From the NCBI GenBank assembly GCA_036365515.1, contig CM070873.1:45208157-45272156 (forward strand): a stretch of 64,000 nt of DNA. Direction: 5' to 3'. Each line of letters opens with the position of its first letter. Within the stretch, counting starts at the first letter, position 1. This document shows, piece after piece, positions 10,128 through 19,600 of this stretch. The position numbers and the translations under genes are program-made. This DNA is from Torymus aiolomorphi (lineage: Eukaryota; Arthropoda; Insecta; Hymenoptera; Torymidae). The notes beneath the pieces are model-generated. The model was given only the letters and a program-made list of their open reading frames with translations, had not been told where the DNA came from and ran no database searches.

Positions 10128-11365
10128 TTATACAAGTTTTTTAACATCACCACTAACAGGATTATATTTTATAATACGATCATGTAAAATTAAACAATAA
10201 GCAGTGGTTTCTGCAGGAATATTTTCTTTGGTTTCAAATTCAAGACGGACATCCACAGCAGCTTGTTTTAGAGATTCATTCTGTTTAGAACAATCGATGA
10301 CAATAAATGGTGTATAATTTATAAATTCTGATTTACTTAGCAAAGGATCTATTTCATTGTTGTTATAATATTCGCTTTGAAAATGTGCATACATATCATA
10401 TAAAAGCGCATATTGATTATGTGTAACATCTAAATTGAGATTACCATAAGGATAGTACTGAGAATTCAAAAAAGTTTGACATTAGTGATATTACAGTGAT
10501 CAAAATGACTATTGTTTACATTTTTCTCACCTCTTCGTTTCGTTTGGAAAGCTAAAATTACAAAGCGTGGCTTTTCTAATTGGTTAGAGGTTTTAACAGT
10601 CCATATTTGTTTTACAGTTGTTGGAAGAACAGGATATTCGTATAATTCCCATGAACGATAACTCATAGCAATAGGTATATCTTTTTGTATAAAATTAAAA
10701 AGCTGTATTTTACGTTTGTCTGATAACATAACGTAAGGCATAAGCCATTCTACTCGAGTAAGTTGAATTTTAAAATTTTCATAATTCACAGCATCAGCTT
10801 GAGTAGAACTTTGTATAACAGCATTATAATCATTTCTTGATCTTGTCAGTATAAGTTCATGTTTAACATTTACAATTATTTTACGATAATCTTCAGCAAA
10901 TCCAAAAATCATGGACAAAGGTATAGAGACATCAAAATTTCCACTATTATCAGTAATTTTTCCTGTTTCTGTTACACCTATCCATCCTGCGTTCTCAAGA
11001 TATTTGCTTTGGTTTGGTGAAAAAGAAACATAACCTTTTAACGTAGAAGTCAATCCAACATTTTTACATCTATCAATTTCTACTCCATTGATATCATAAC
11101 GCATTTCTTCAAATAAGTGACATATAGCATTATTTACAAATGCAGTATTTGTCAGCAGAGTACCATCATTTTTTGTTAATTTACCACATATATGTAAGGT
11201 ACTTTTTGATGGTAATAAGCATAAATCTTGATGCTGAATAGATATACGAATTTCATCACTATTATTGAAAGATGATGAGGTATATGGTTGATGAGCATGA
11301 AGCTCATAGTGTGAAATTGCCTCATCAAAAATTACTGGTGACTGTACACTAAGGACTTCCTCCAT
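10128..11365 (-). CDS. Polinton major capsid protein (double jelly-roll), frame broken
   Basis: Builds the icosahedral shell in capsid-bearing Polintons. The first 299 codons run 11365-10466 and the last about 113 lie in the next frame (10469-10128). Together they cover about 412 residues with no gap, a typical length for the short insect form of this protein. Recognisable stretches include SIQHQDLCLLPSKSTLHICG near the N-terminus, SWELYEYPVLPTT and HCNITNVKLF before the break, and SKQNESLKQAAVDVRLEFE after it. The frame changes at the A6 run 10468-10473. Upstream (minus strand) a TATATATT box near 11400 and a TCATTT initiator near 11383 sit at TATA-Inr spacing. It is last in the minus-strand capsid block. 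The double-jelly-roll assignment rests on family resemblance, not on a fold I can see directly. Confidence 0.8.
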
Positions 11366-11407
11366 TTTCTTCTCGTTTCAAATGACAGCAGCAGATAAAT
11401 ATATAAG

Positions 11408-11614
11408 TTACTTTTTTAATTTTTTTGACTGTATTTTTTTTACGTTTCCGTTGTTCTTTTGATTTATAATTTTTAAGCCTAGACTTTTTAGAAACTGAAT
11501 GTTTTGACGTGTTAACTGTTTCGTTACTTGTTGTCGACTGATCGCTTGCTGACATACTGGAGTATTAATATAACCTTTTCCAATCTTAGAGTTGTAAACT
11601 ATTCCCATTATCAA
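11408..11614 (-). CDS. Small basic Polinton protein between penton and major capsid genes
   Basis: A 68-codon ORF that starts at the stop codon of the penton-like gene. The first half contains RQNIQFLKSLGLKI. The second half is strongly basic (KNNGNVKKIQSKKLKK). Its position between two capsid genes and its basic tail suggest a DNA-condensing core or minor virion protein. I cannot assign a family with certainty. The overlapping frame 11349-11555 is also Lys/Arg-rich, so a one-base break could have split a slightly longer gene here. Confidence 0.45.
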   Translation of the reverse strand: MIMGIVYNSKIGKGYINTPVCQQAISRQQVTKQLTRQNIQFLKSLGLKIINQKNNGNVKKIQSKKLKK

Positions 11615-12294
11615 ACTGTTTTGATATGTAAGCGAATCGTAATAACTTCACCTCGAAAATTTACTAAGTCACCGTTTTGATCAACAATGCGTAATTGTAA
11701 ATGGTCGATAATTTTTACAGTGATCGGTAAATATTATTTGCTTTGGAACTTCAATAATCTTAAATCCTGGTGGCACTGCCGGAAAAAACTCGTGAATAGT
11801 ATGAACCTTATTTTGATTAATATATGCACCAGTTGTTATATTACATTCGACACGTACTGCGTTCACTTTAAGAATGGTAACTGGCATGTCGGACACATGA
11901 CTTATATTAGGTTCAAGAAGGCGTTTTGTAAATCCTAATAATTGACCAATAGAATCATTCTCTTGAAAATCAATTTTACGATTACAAGTAATAATACTCC
12001 GTAATGTATTATTATTAGGCTTAATACTAATTATTATTCCTTTGCGTTCGAGAGTTTTTTGTAACGTTTTTTCAATATCATCTATTTCATAACTACCAGT
12101 AGGTAACTCCACTATCTCTTTACCAACATAAAATTTATTGCAGTTCATATCAATATTTGGTATAGAATTAAAAGTTAGCAGTTCAACTAATCCCAATACA
12201 TATTTTCTTTTGGGATCAAGTTCAATCGGAGGAAATAATCAGCTGCTAGAACTGACGAAGTCCCTGACAAACTAAGAGTAAACGATTCAAACAT
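11611..12294 (-). CDS. Polinton minor capsid (penton-like single jelly-roll), frame broken
   Basis: Penton-type vertex protein of the Polinton capsid. Three consecutive frame segments make one protein of about 228 residues. It starts at 12294 (MFESFTLSLSG), shifts near 12226-12230, runs as the main ORF 12196-11681 (GLVELLTFNSIPNIDMN, DMPVTILKVNAVRVECN) and shifts again near 11740. It ends with DHLQLRIVDQNGDLVNFRGE and a stop at 11611-11613. The C-terminal motif with RIVDQNGDLVNFRGE and the N-terminal GLVELLTFNSIPN are typical of this protein family in insect Polintons. It lies between protease and major capsid genes, as in related elements. Confidence 0.7.
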
Positions 12295-12329
12295 CTTGAT
12301 ACTTTACGTGGAACTAACTTCATTCAATA

Positions 12330-12671
12330 TTATTTCTTCTTATATAGATAGAAATTTTCAGTTGAATTCAATTGATTACATAAAAATTTCAAACAAAGAT
12401 GTCCACAAATATAAGTATTGAATTGTTGATACCTTTCATAATTGTATTTTATTTCTTTCACTTTTAAGTAATTTATGAGATCTTGAGGCGGACGCAAATC
12501 ACCAAAACTATCAAAATAAAAAACATTATTTCCATTTTTTCGATAAGCTACCCAATGTGTTCCAGGTCCATCCTTATCATCAAGATTGATAATAGCACTT
12601 TCTTTATAAAGGCAGCCATTTGATGGTAATGCATTTCTCATAAATACACCTCTAAAATTTTTTATTTGCAT
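12330..12671 (-). CDS. Adenain-like cysteine protease (PRO)
   Basis: Maturation protease that would cleave capsid precursors. The triad can be read in order: His in PGTHWVAY, Asp in FYFDSFGD, and Cys in YICGHLCLKF with the preceding Gln of RYQQFN. The first ATG gives 113 codons, but protein-like sequence in the same frame continues upstream to about 12737 (RLPKRPLTDNDLLKY). The native start is therefore earlier, and is probably hidden by a frame change in the long A/T runs at 12742-12775. It directly follows the PLA2/minor capsid gene on the minus strand. The short length fits Polinton PRO. Confidence 0.85.
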   Translation of the reverse strand: MQIKNFRGVFMRNALPSNGCLYKESAIINLDDKDGPGTHWVAYRKNGNNVFYFDSFGDLRPPQDLINYLKVKEIKYNYERYQQFNTYICGHLCLKFLCNQLNSTENFYLYKKK

Positions 12672-12765
12672 AATTTTTACATATTTTAATAAATCGTTGT
12701 CAGTTAAGGGCCGTTTTGGTAATCTTACTGTCTCAACAAGCTTTTTTTTTTCTTAATCACTTTTT

Positions 12766-13556
12766 TTACTTTTTCACTTTTTTTAATTGCTTGAAACAGA
12801 TACCATAACCCTTTGCATAGGGTTTTAAATATAATCCTTTTCCAAGGGCTAATTCTTCAACTTTCTTATTATGTCTTTGCTGTTCTTCCATCTGTCTTTT
12901 AGCAGCATTCGCTCGATTGATAGCTTGAGCAATGCCAGCAGCTCCCCCTGCTAGTGATCCTAAAGCACTAAGACCTGCAAACAATGGAACCAGAGCAGGG
13001 AGAAAGCCACCATGTTTCGATACAGGTAATATACGGGGAACTTTAACATATTTTTTTCCTCCTGCTCTTTTTACATGTTTGCGTGCGGTCATAAGGGCTG
13101 ATTTGATTACAGATTGTGAATCTGTACTAGGACTGAGAGATTTAGCAGTAGACTTAATTAAACGTTTAAGCCCAACCATTTTTTTTCTTAATCTTTTTGT
13201 TTTACTCTTTCTTTGTCCCATACCCAACTTATTTTTACTTTCATGATGTTAGTAATAGCGTAAGCCGCAGCTTTTTCTCCAAAACTAGCGTTTTTAGACT
13301 TCACTCTTTCCCACGCCTTTTCTGCTAAAACTTGATCTGCTGAGTTTCTTGCCTTAATGTTTTCGCGATTTTTTGAATAAGCTATATCGTGTTCCTTGCA
13401 TGCAGTATCAAGTGGATTAATGCCTGGATCACCGCGAGCTAATCTTTTAGATAACTTTGTACCTGGTCCACAGTATTGATAACCAGGAAAATGAAGTTCA
13501 AGTGGTAGTTTATTTATCAAATTATTAACTAGTCCTGAGCCTTTATGAATAATCAT
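12766..13556 (-). CDS. Minor capsid protein with phospholipase A2 domain (two frames)
   Basis: The first frame (13556-13188) holds a secreted-type PLA2 signature: a Ca-loop-like YCGPGT at residues 28-33 and the catalytic D-x-x-C-x-x-HD as DTACKEHDIAY at about residues 51-61. Such domains let virions breach endosomal membranes. The next frame (13227-12766) continues the same protein. It has a basic stretch, then a hydrophobic Gly/Ala-rich segment (GGFLPALVPLFAGL and SALGSLAGGAAG), then YLKPYAKGYG near the C-terminus, as in pVI/pX-like minor capsid proteins. The frames meet at 13226-13230 and together make about 263 residues. I infer one gene with a one-base break rather than two genes overlapping by about 40 bp. 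Confidence 0.75.
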
Positions 13557-13578
13557 TACTCGATGATAGTCTTTTTAT

Positions 13579-13629
13579 GAATGAGGAGAAAACTATAAGT
13601 ATATGCTTTTATAGAAGTTTTCATCAGTC
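13579..13629. promoter_or_regulatory. Bidirectional TATA/Inr promoter between capsid block and ATPase block
   Basis: Plus strand: TATAAGT at 13594-13600 and an insect-type initiator TCAGTC at 13624-13629, about 32 bp apart, 24 bp before the ATPase start codon. Minus strand: TATAAAAG at 13614-13607 and initiator TCATTC at 13584-13579, again about 32 bp apart, before the PLA2-capsid gene. The two core promoters face away from each other inside a 95-bp gap. Confidence 0.65.
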
Positions 13630-13650
13630 GTAATCAAGTTGTAAAACAAG

Positions 13651-14355
13651 ATGGATGTTAAAGAAAACCAAATTAAATTACCAGTTATCAATTTTGATAG
13701 TTTAACCGAACCAAATAAAATATCTTATAAACGTCACGGTGATTTATTTCCAAACAGTATTCGTGCTGTATTTTGTGGACCATCAAATTGTGGTAAAACA
13801 AATGCTCTACTTTCTTTACTTATACACCCAAATGGTCTAAAGTTTGAAAATATCTATATCTATTCAAAGTCTTTAAATCAATCAAAATACCGGTTCCTTG
13901 AAAAGCTTATTGAACCTATTGAAGGAATCAAATATTTATCTTTCAGCGAACATGATCTAGTTGTTTCACCTGACGAAGCTCAAAATAATTCTATTTTCAT
14001 ATTTGATGATATAGCATGTGAAAAACAAAATAATGTTAAATCATTCTATTGTATGGGTAGACATAAAAATGTTGATTGCTTTTATTTATGTCAATCGTAT
14101 GCACAAGTTCCTAAACATTTAGTACGTGATAATGTTAATCTATTAGTTATATTTCGACAAGATGATATGAATTTAAAACATATTTACAACGATCACGTAA
14201 ATACAGATATGACGTACAAAAGATTTAAAGATATTTGCTCATCTTGTTGGGAGACTAATCATAGTTTTCTTGTTATCAATAAAGATAATGTTGTAAATAA
14301 TGGTCGATACCGAAAAGGATTTGATCAATTTGTTATAAATATACAATCAAGCTAA
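13651..14355 (+). CDS. Polinton genome-packaging ATPase (FtsK/HerA-type)
   Basis: Motor that would pump element DNA into capsids. The frame is uninterrupted at 234 residues. Walker A is GPSNCGKT at residues 43-50 and Walker B is SIFIFDD at about 114-120. A conserved SYAQVPKHLVRDNVN segment follows the sensor region. The start codon is 22 bp downstream of the initiator at 13624-13629. It leads a plus-strand block (ATPase, two unknowns, integrase) with gaps of about 40 bp or less, so co-expression is likely. It is one of the few Polinton genes here with no frame break. Confidence 0.9.
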   Translation: MDVKENQIKLPVINFDSLTEPNKISYKRHGDLFPNSIRAVFCGPSNCGKTNALLSLLIHPNGLKFENIYIYSKSLNQSKYRFLEKLIEPIEGIKYLSFSEHDLVVSPDEAQNNSIFIFDDIACEKQNNVKSFYCMGRHKNVDCFYLCQSYAQVPKHLVRDNVNLLVIFRQDDMNLKHIYNDHVNTDMTYKRFKDICSSCWETNHSFLVINKDNVVNNGRYRKGFDQFVINIQSS

Positions 14356-14393
14356 AAATAGATCATTTATTTACGAAGTGTTGAATCGTTAAC

Positions 14394-15325
14394 ATGTCTG
14401 ACTTTAATAATCAAATATCCATTCTACGTGAAGTGGAGAAAGCTCGGAACGCAATAAAACGTAAATATGATTCAATAAAATCATATAAAATAGACAGTGA
14501 AAAAGCTTTTAATGAATCATACAAGCCAATTATAGAACCTTTAAATAAATTAGTTGAGAATGAAAACGTGAAAAATAAGGAGAAAAATAAGGTGAAGAAA
14601 AAGATAAAGTTGATAGAATTAAGAAAGAAGAAAAGGAAGAACAAAGATTCTATGAAAATCACGATCAAAACGATGAGGATGAAAATACTGCAAGTTCTTT
14701 TGAGACAGCTGATTTAGATAGTGAAGAAGATCAGAATGATGTAACAATTAAAAAGAAAGATGAAGTAACAGAATATATTGATTTATTAAATAAAGGAAAA
14801 ATGAGTTCATTAGATACAGTTTATGGTGTACGTAAAATGCATGACGATACCTACAAAATTGATGACACACGTATATACTTTGAAGATAATAATATTACTA
14901 TAGGCGATAAAAAATATGAACAAAATCCAGGACTCATTGAATTATTGTTTATGAAACAACCCAATGATAAAGTTATTACTGTTAAAGACCTAAAAAACTA
15001 TGAAGAGATTTTAAATAACACTAATGCATGTAAAAAATATTATAAACCAAATGAATCTTTTCGTCAACAGTCGTCTAAAAAATATAATGACTATATTTCA
15101 AAACTCATATTAAACCCTAACTTAAAGACAGGTGAAGGTTTACTACAGTCTTATAAAATAGCTCGTAAATATACGAATACTGATTATATATACTGGGATG
15201 ATCCAAATGAACTTGTAGAACGTCTTAGACTTCTGATAGCTGAAGTTTCAGCTGGTAATGAAAATCACGTAAATGAAATTCAATCTATTATTGAAGAACT
15301 TCGGGAAGCAAAAATTATATATTAA
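14394..15325 (+). CDS. Conserved Polinton protein of unknown function, frame broken
   Basis: Two frames make one protein of about 310 residues. The first (14394-14717) begins MSDFNNQISILREVEKARN, a charged, probably coiled-coil region. Near the A5 run 14596-14600 the frame changes, and the second frame continues through an acidic linker into 14801-15325. The C-terminal part carries YWDDPNELVERLRLLIAE and NEIQSIIEELREA, a pattern I associate with an uncharacterised protein often found beside Polinton ATPase and integrase genes. A long coiled-coil plus acidic linker could suit a scaffold or virion-internal protein, but the function is unknown. Confidence 0.6.
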
Positions 15326-15360
15326 AAGAGTGTCGCACAAAATTTTATTTCAGTGTAAAT

Positions 15361-15699
15361 ATGAGTGTGGATCTGTTCGGACGTCATTTAGGACGAATAG
15401 AAGCTAGTCGCGGACCTCAAGGAATTGGATACAAATTTACTGTTGATGGACAGTATGATATAGAAAATAAAAGATTATGTAATGTCGCAGCTCCTAACGA
15501 TAAGAATGATGCTGTAAATTTGATTACTCTCGAACGTATTGTACAAGCTGAAGTACAAAAAGTGTATCAGTCAACAGCACACTTAAGAACTGAGCTTAAA
15601 AATTTAGATGATATTGTTGACATCCATAGAGATGAAATAGATGATAAATTGAGAAAATTGGAATTTGAAATAGCAACCATACGTAAAAGTAACTCATAA
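15361..15699 (+). CDS. Small Polinton protein with C-terminal coiled coil
   Basis: 112 residues, frame intact. The N-terminal half has GYKFTVDGQYDIENKRLCNV followed by NDKNDAVNLITLE, resembling the repeated Asp-Asn-Asp patterns at the attachment end of some fibre-type proteins. From about residue 65 the sequence is heptad-like (HLRTELKNLDDIVDIH). A fibre or attachment protein is possible by this resemblance and by its place in the virion gene block, but this is inference. It ends three bases before the first integrase ATG. Confidence 0.6.
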   Translation: MSVDLFGRHLGRIEASRGPQGIGYKFTVDGQYDIENKRLCNVAAPNDKNDAVNLITLERIVQAEVQKVYQSTAHLRTELKNLDDIVDIHRDEIDDKLRKLEFEIATIRKSNS

Positions 15700-15702
15700 C
15701 CT

Positions 15703-16630
15703 TTGATGATGGAAAATAAAAAAGATATAGTAGAAGAATTACACAAACCTGCTCGTCGTAATTACACACGTCGAAAATATGATATACGAGATCTAGATGA
15801 AACATGGCAAGCTGATCTTGTGGAAATGATACCGTATGCACATAAAAACAAAGGTTACAAGTATCTTCTTACTGTCATTGATGTGTTTTCTAAGTTTGCT
15901 TGGACGGTACCAGTGAAAAGTAAAACTGGAAAAAATGTATCTGAAGCTATGAAATTTATATTAAAAAAGGACGAATACCTAAAAATTTACAAACTGATCG
16001 AGGAAAAGAATTTTATAATAAAGAATTTGAAAGTTTAATGCTAAAATATAATATAAATCTATATTCATCCTATAGCAAACTCAAAGCCTCAATTTGTGAA
16101 CGTTTTAATCGTACATTAAAAAACAAAATGTGGAAAAACTTTAGTTTACAAGGCAGTTATAAATGGATAGATATTTTGCAAGACCTAACTTTACAGTATA
16201 ATAATACTAAGCACCGAACGATTGGTATGAAGCCCGCAGATGTTAATTCTACAACAGTTAATAAAGTTTATAATCGTTTATGCATTCATCAGAAAACCTC
16301 TAAACGTCCTTGTAGGCGTGCAAAATTTAAACTTGGTGATAAAGTTCGAATAAGTAAAAATAAAACTGTTTTCGAGAAAGGATATACACCAAACTGGTCT
16401 ACAGAAATTTTTACAATAAATAAAGTATTACCTACATCACCATTTACATATCATTTGAAAGATTATCAAGATAAACCAATCGCTGGCGGATTCTATGAAG
16501 AAGAACTTATGAAGACTAAATATCCTGATATTTACTTAGTAGAAAAAATTATAAAAAACATGGCGATAAAATTTATGTAAAATGGTTAGGTTTTGATAAG
16601 TCTCATAATAGTTGGATAAAAAAAAAGTGA
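15703..16630 (+). CDS. Polinton integrase (DDE) with C-terminal chromodomain, frame broken
   Basis: Inserts the element into host DNA. Three frame segments: 15703 to about 15965, the next frame through ORF 16038-16580, and a short third frame to the stop at 16628-16630. The first catalytic Asp is in WQADLVEM (residue 38), the second in QTDRGKEF (read between 15990 and 16015 in the shifted frame) and the Glu in SICERFNRT. An SH3-like basic region (FKLGDKVRISKNK) follows. The last segment contains IYVKWLGFDKSHNSWI, a chromodomain that would bind histone tails and guide integration. Breaks lie in the A6 runs 15963-15968 and 16553-16558. Confidence 0.88.
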
Positions 16631-16684
16631 TTTATGAATAAATAAAATTGTAAATAAGATGAACTAATTGTTTTTATTTAATAC

Positions 16685-19600
16685 CTATTTCCTTACATTT
16701 TTTACAAGAATTGGATGCAAAATTTCATTAACTTTATCAATTCTTCTCCTAAAACGTTCTCTGTCACGAGCAATTTGTTCCCATTCTCCACACCGAGCCT
16801 TATGATATGCAAACCTCCACGCATGCATTACATGAACAGTTAGCTTTTCATCAAAATGTACATTCTTTTTAACACGCATTGGACACCTAAAATAATAAAT
16901 TTCTATATTACATATGTAGAATATTTACTATAAATTAATATATAAATTACTATTATACAAAAAATATACTCACTTATTATTTATTTTATAATGACCCCAT
17001 GCTAAAGTATCTATATTATTGTCTTGAACATATCTTTTATCATCATATGGACTTAAGGCAATCTTTAACTGCTTTATAGTTTCTACATTATGGAGTCGGG
17101 ATCTTATGGAATACTGTTGTCGTTTTTTAATAGATAAATTTTGCAAACAATCTACAAAATCATCAAACTTTATAGTTTTTTAACAACTGAAACCTTAATA
17201 CCTTTTATTTTTTCATATGATCTTGACCATAAACGCGAGTACTGTACATTTTACTTCTTAAGCCAACGAATTCTGTAAGAATCTGACCATTACACTCATC
17301 TTTCATAAGACCAACAATTTTTTATTTGCATGAGGCATATTAAAGATGTTTTCACTGGGATAGTCTGAAGTATAAAACTTTGAGAGATTTTTTTCATATC
17401 AGCATAAAAATCATCACATTCAACAGCATAAATCAAGCTGTCTGTGTCTGTATAAAGAAGCTTACAATTTTCTTTATACATTTTTTTCATATAACTATAA
17501 TGAAAATCATAAATCAGAGTTTTAGAAATGTCTAAAACTGAAAGTCCAACGTAAATTGGTTTATCTAACAAAACTTCAACTTTTTTAAGCTGGATAGCTA
17601 CTAAATTTTCATCAAAAATACTAATACTATGAAAAAGGGGACTTGATATTTGTGCTTCTACGCCATACCTTCCAGCCCATTTAGTTGATAGCTTGACATC
17701 AACACGTTTTCTTACATTCTCCATAGTTTTACCATATACAGCATTATTCATCAATTTGAAAAAGTTTTTTTCAAAATCAGTTCTTGCTAACGCCCTCATA
17801 TTACTATTTAAATTGATGTAAGACTTAAGCCATGGAGATTGTTTAAATTTCAATACTTTATGAATTTTAACAAGCTGAAGTCCATTTTTGACAGCTTGTT
17901 TAAGTGATCGATAGTGTATAACATAATTTTTTTTATACGAAAGTGTAGCCAAAAGTTTTTCCTGTTTTGATCCCGGTGGTTTTGCTTGCTCAGGACAAAA
18001 AGGTAAGTCGTTATGAATGTCATGTATTTCTGAAGGATATTCTAAATCTACTTCTAAAATGTACCCGTAAGGTGCATCATCATCTATGAAAAAATCTAAA
18101 TTTTCACAGTCGTCTATCCACTCAAAGGAATCATAAGGGAGACATTGAGTCATTGCCCAACCATATAAATTATTAGCATCTAAATATATTAGATATGTAT
18201 TTTCTTTATTTTTATCATAATTTTCAGTCATATATTTATGATTTGCAGCTGCGTAGCGATGAGAGCACTGACTTAATCCACCTCTTATACCTCTTTCTAT
18301 GAATAAAATCATATCTATATCAGTTAATAATTTTAATTGTATGCCAGTATACTTTAGCATTGCATCCCATGCAAATCCTGGAGTAGTATAATAATGAGCT
18401 GGATCTAAACCATATACGTTTATACTTTGATCACGAAAATTTTCAAAAACATCAGCTAATAATAAAACATCTGTCTTCATATAAAGATCTGAATATTCTC
18501 CAAGGGTATGAATACTAAAGGTATTCCATACTTTTTGTGCATGTTCATAATCTTCATCAGATATGGTTGAACCATTTAGCACACTGAAAAATTTTGTTTT
18601 TTCAGGTAACTCAGTTTCATCCAACTTTTCCCACGAATCCAGGTACTCGTAAGGCAGAACGCCTTTCTTCGTTAAAAGACTGATTTTTTCTTTTTCTAAA
18701 GATGAAAACTCCTTTGAAACAATTTTATATTCACTTAAATATGAAGCTAATTTTTCTAAAGAAGATGGCATAAATCTAAATGAATCTACAAAGCGAAATT
18801 TAATATCACTTTTCTCAACATGTTTTGTAAAAGAAATATACTTCTCCTTAGTCAATGGAAGTAAATCAACATCACCTTTCATATAATTCGATATATCATT
18901 AATTATAAAGTGAGCATCATAACCACTTAAGTTATGAAATATCACAGGAATCGTTCTTGAATCTTGATAATTCAAATTACAGTTAGCATGAGCAGGACCG
19001 CGATATTTTCCTGAGAGATGACAATGATCTCTTACCTTATCACTGTTTTCTAATAATTTGTTACAAATGTGACAAATTTTTGAATTGAAATAATTAATCA
19101 TTTCTATCGGTGTTAAAATTGGCATAAATCGTGGGTTTGTATATAAATTAGTAATACGGTCATGTATTACCTTCAATTCACTAGCAAACCACATAGCTGG
19201 TTTAACCCCACGATAAAATCTATATTCAGATAAAGAGTCATCAAAACTGCACTTCAAATAATATCCTATACTAAACATTTCATGTTTTTGAAACGATAAA
19301 GTATTAGCCAAACCTTCATCTTCCTGGTTTTCTAGTACAGGCTTTAACAGACATTCACAATCTGCATATATTGTGAATGGTAATCTTTCTTTATAATTAA
19401 AATTTTTAAAATAGATGATATCTTTACCTTTTATAGGAAGTTTCACCTTGCAATTATTAATATTCTTACATATTCTTTCATGCTCTTTTAAATTATTTTC
19501 ATTAAAGAAAAAATTTAAACATCTATCACATATATATCGCTTCTTTTTTCTATGTGATAAACTTCCTCCTACTAGACGTGATAAATTTTTTATATATATG

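Noticed and set aside
12766..13556. An endogenous parvovirus, because of the PLA2 motif
   Set aside because: It is flanked by Polinton capsid, protease and ATPase genes and continues into a Polinton minor capsid sequence. No parvovirus replication gene is nearby.
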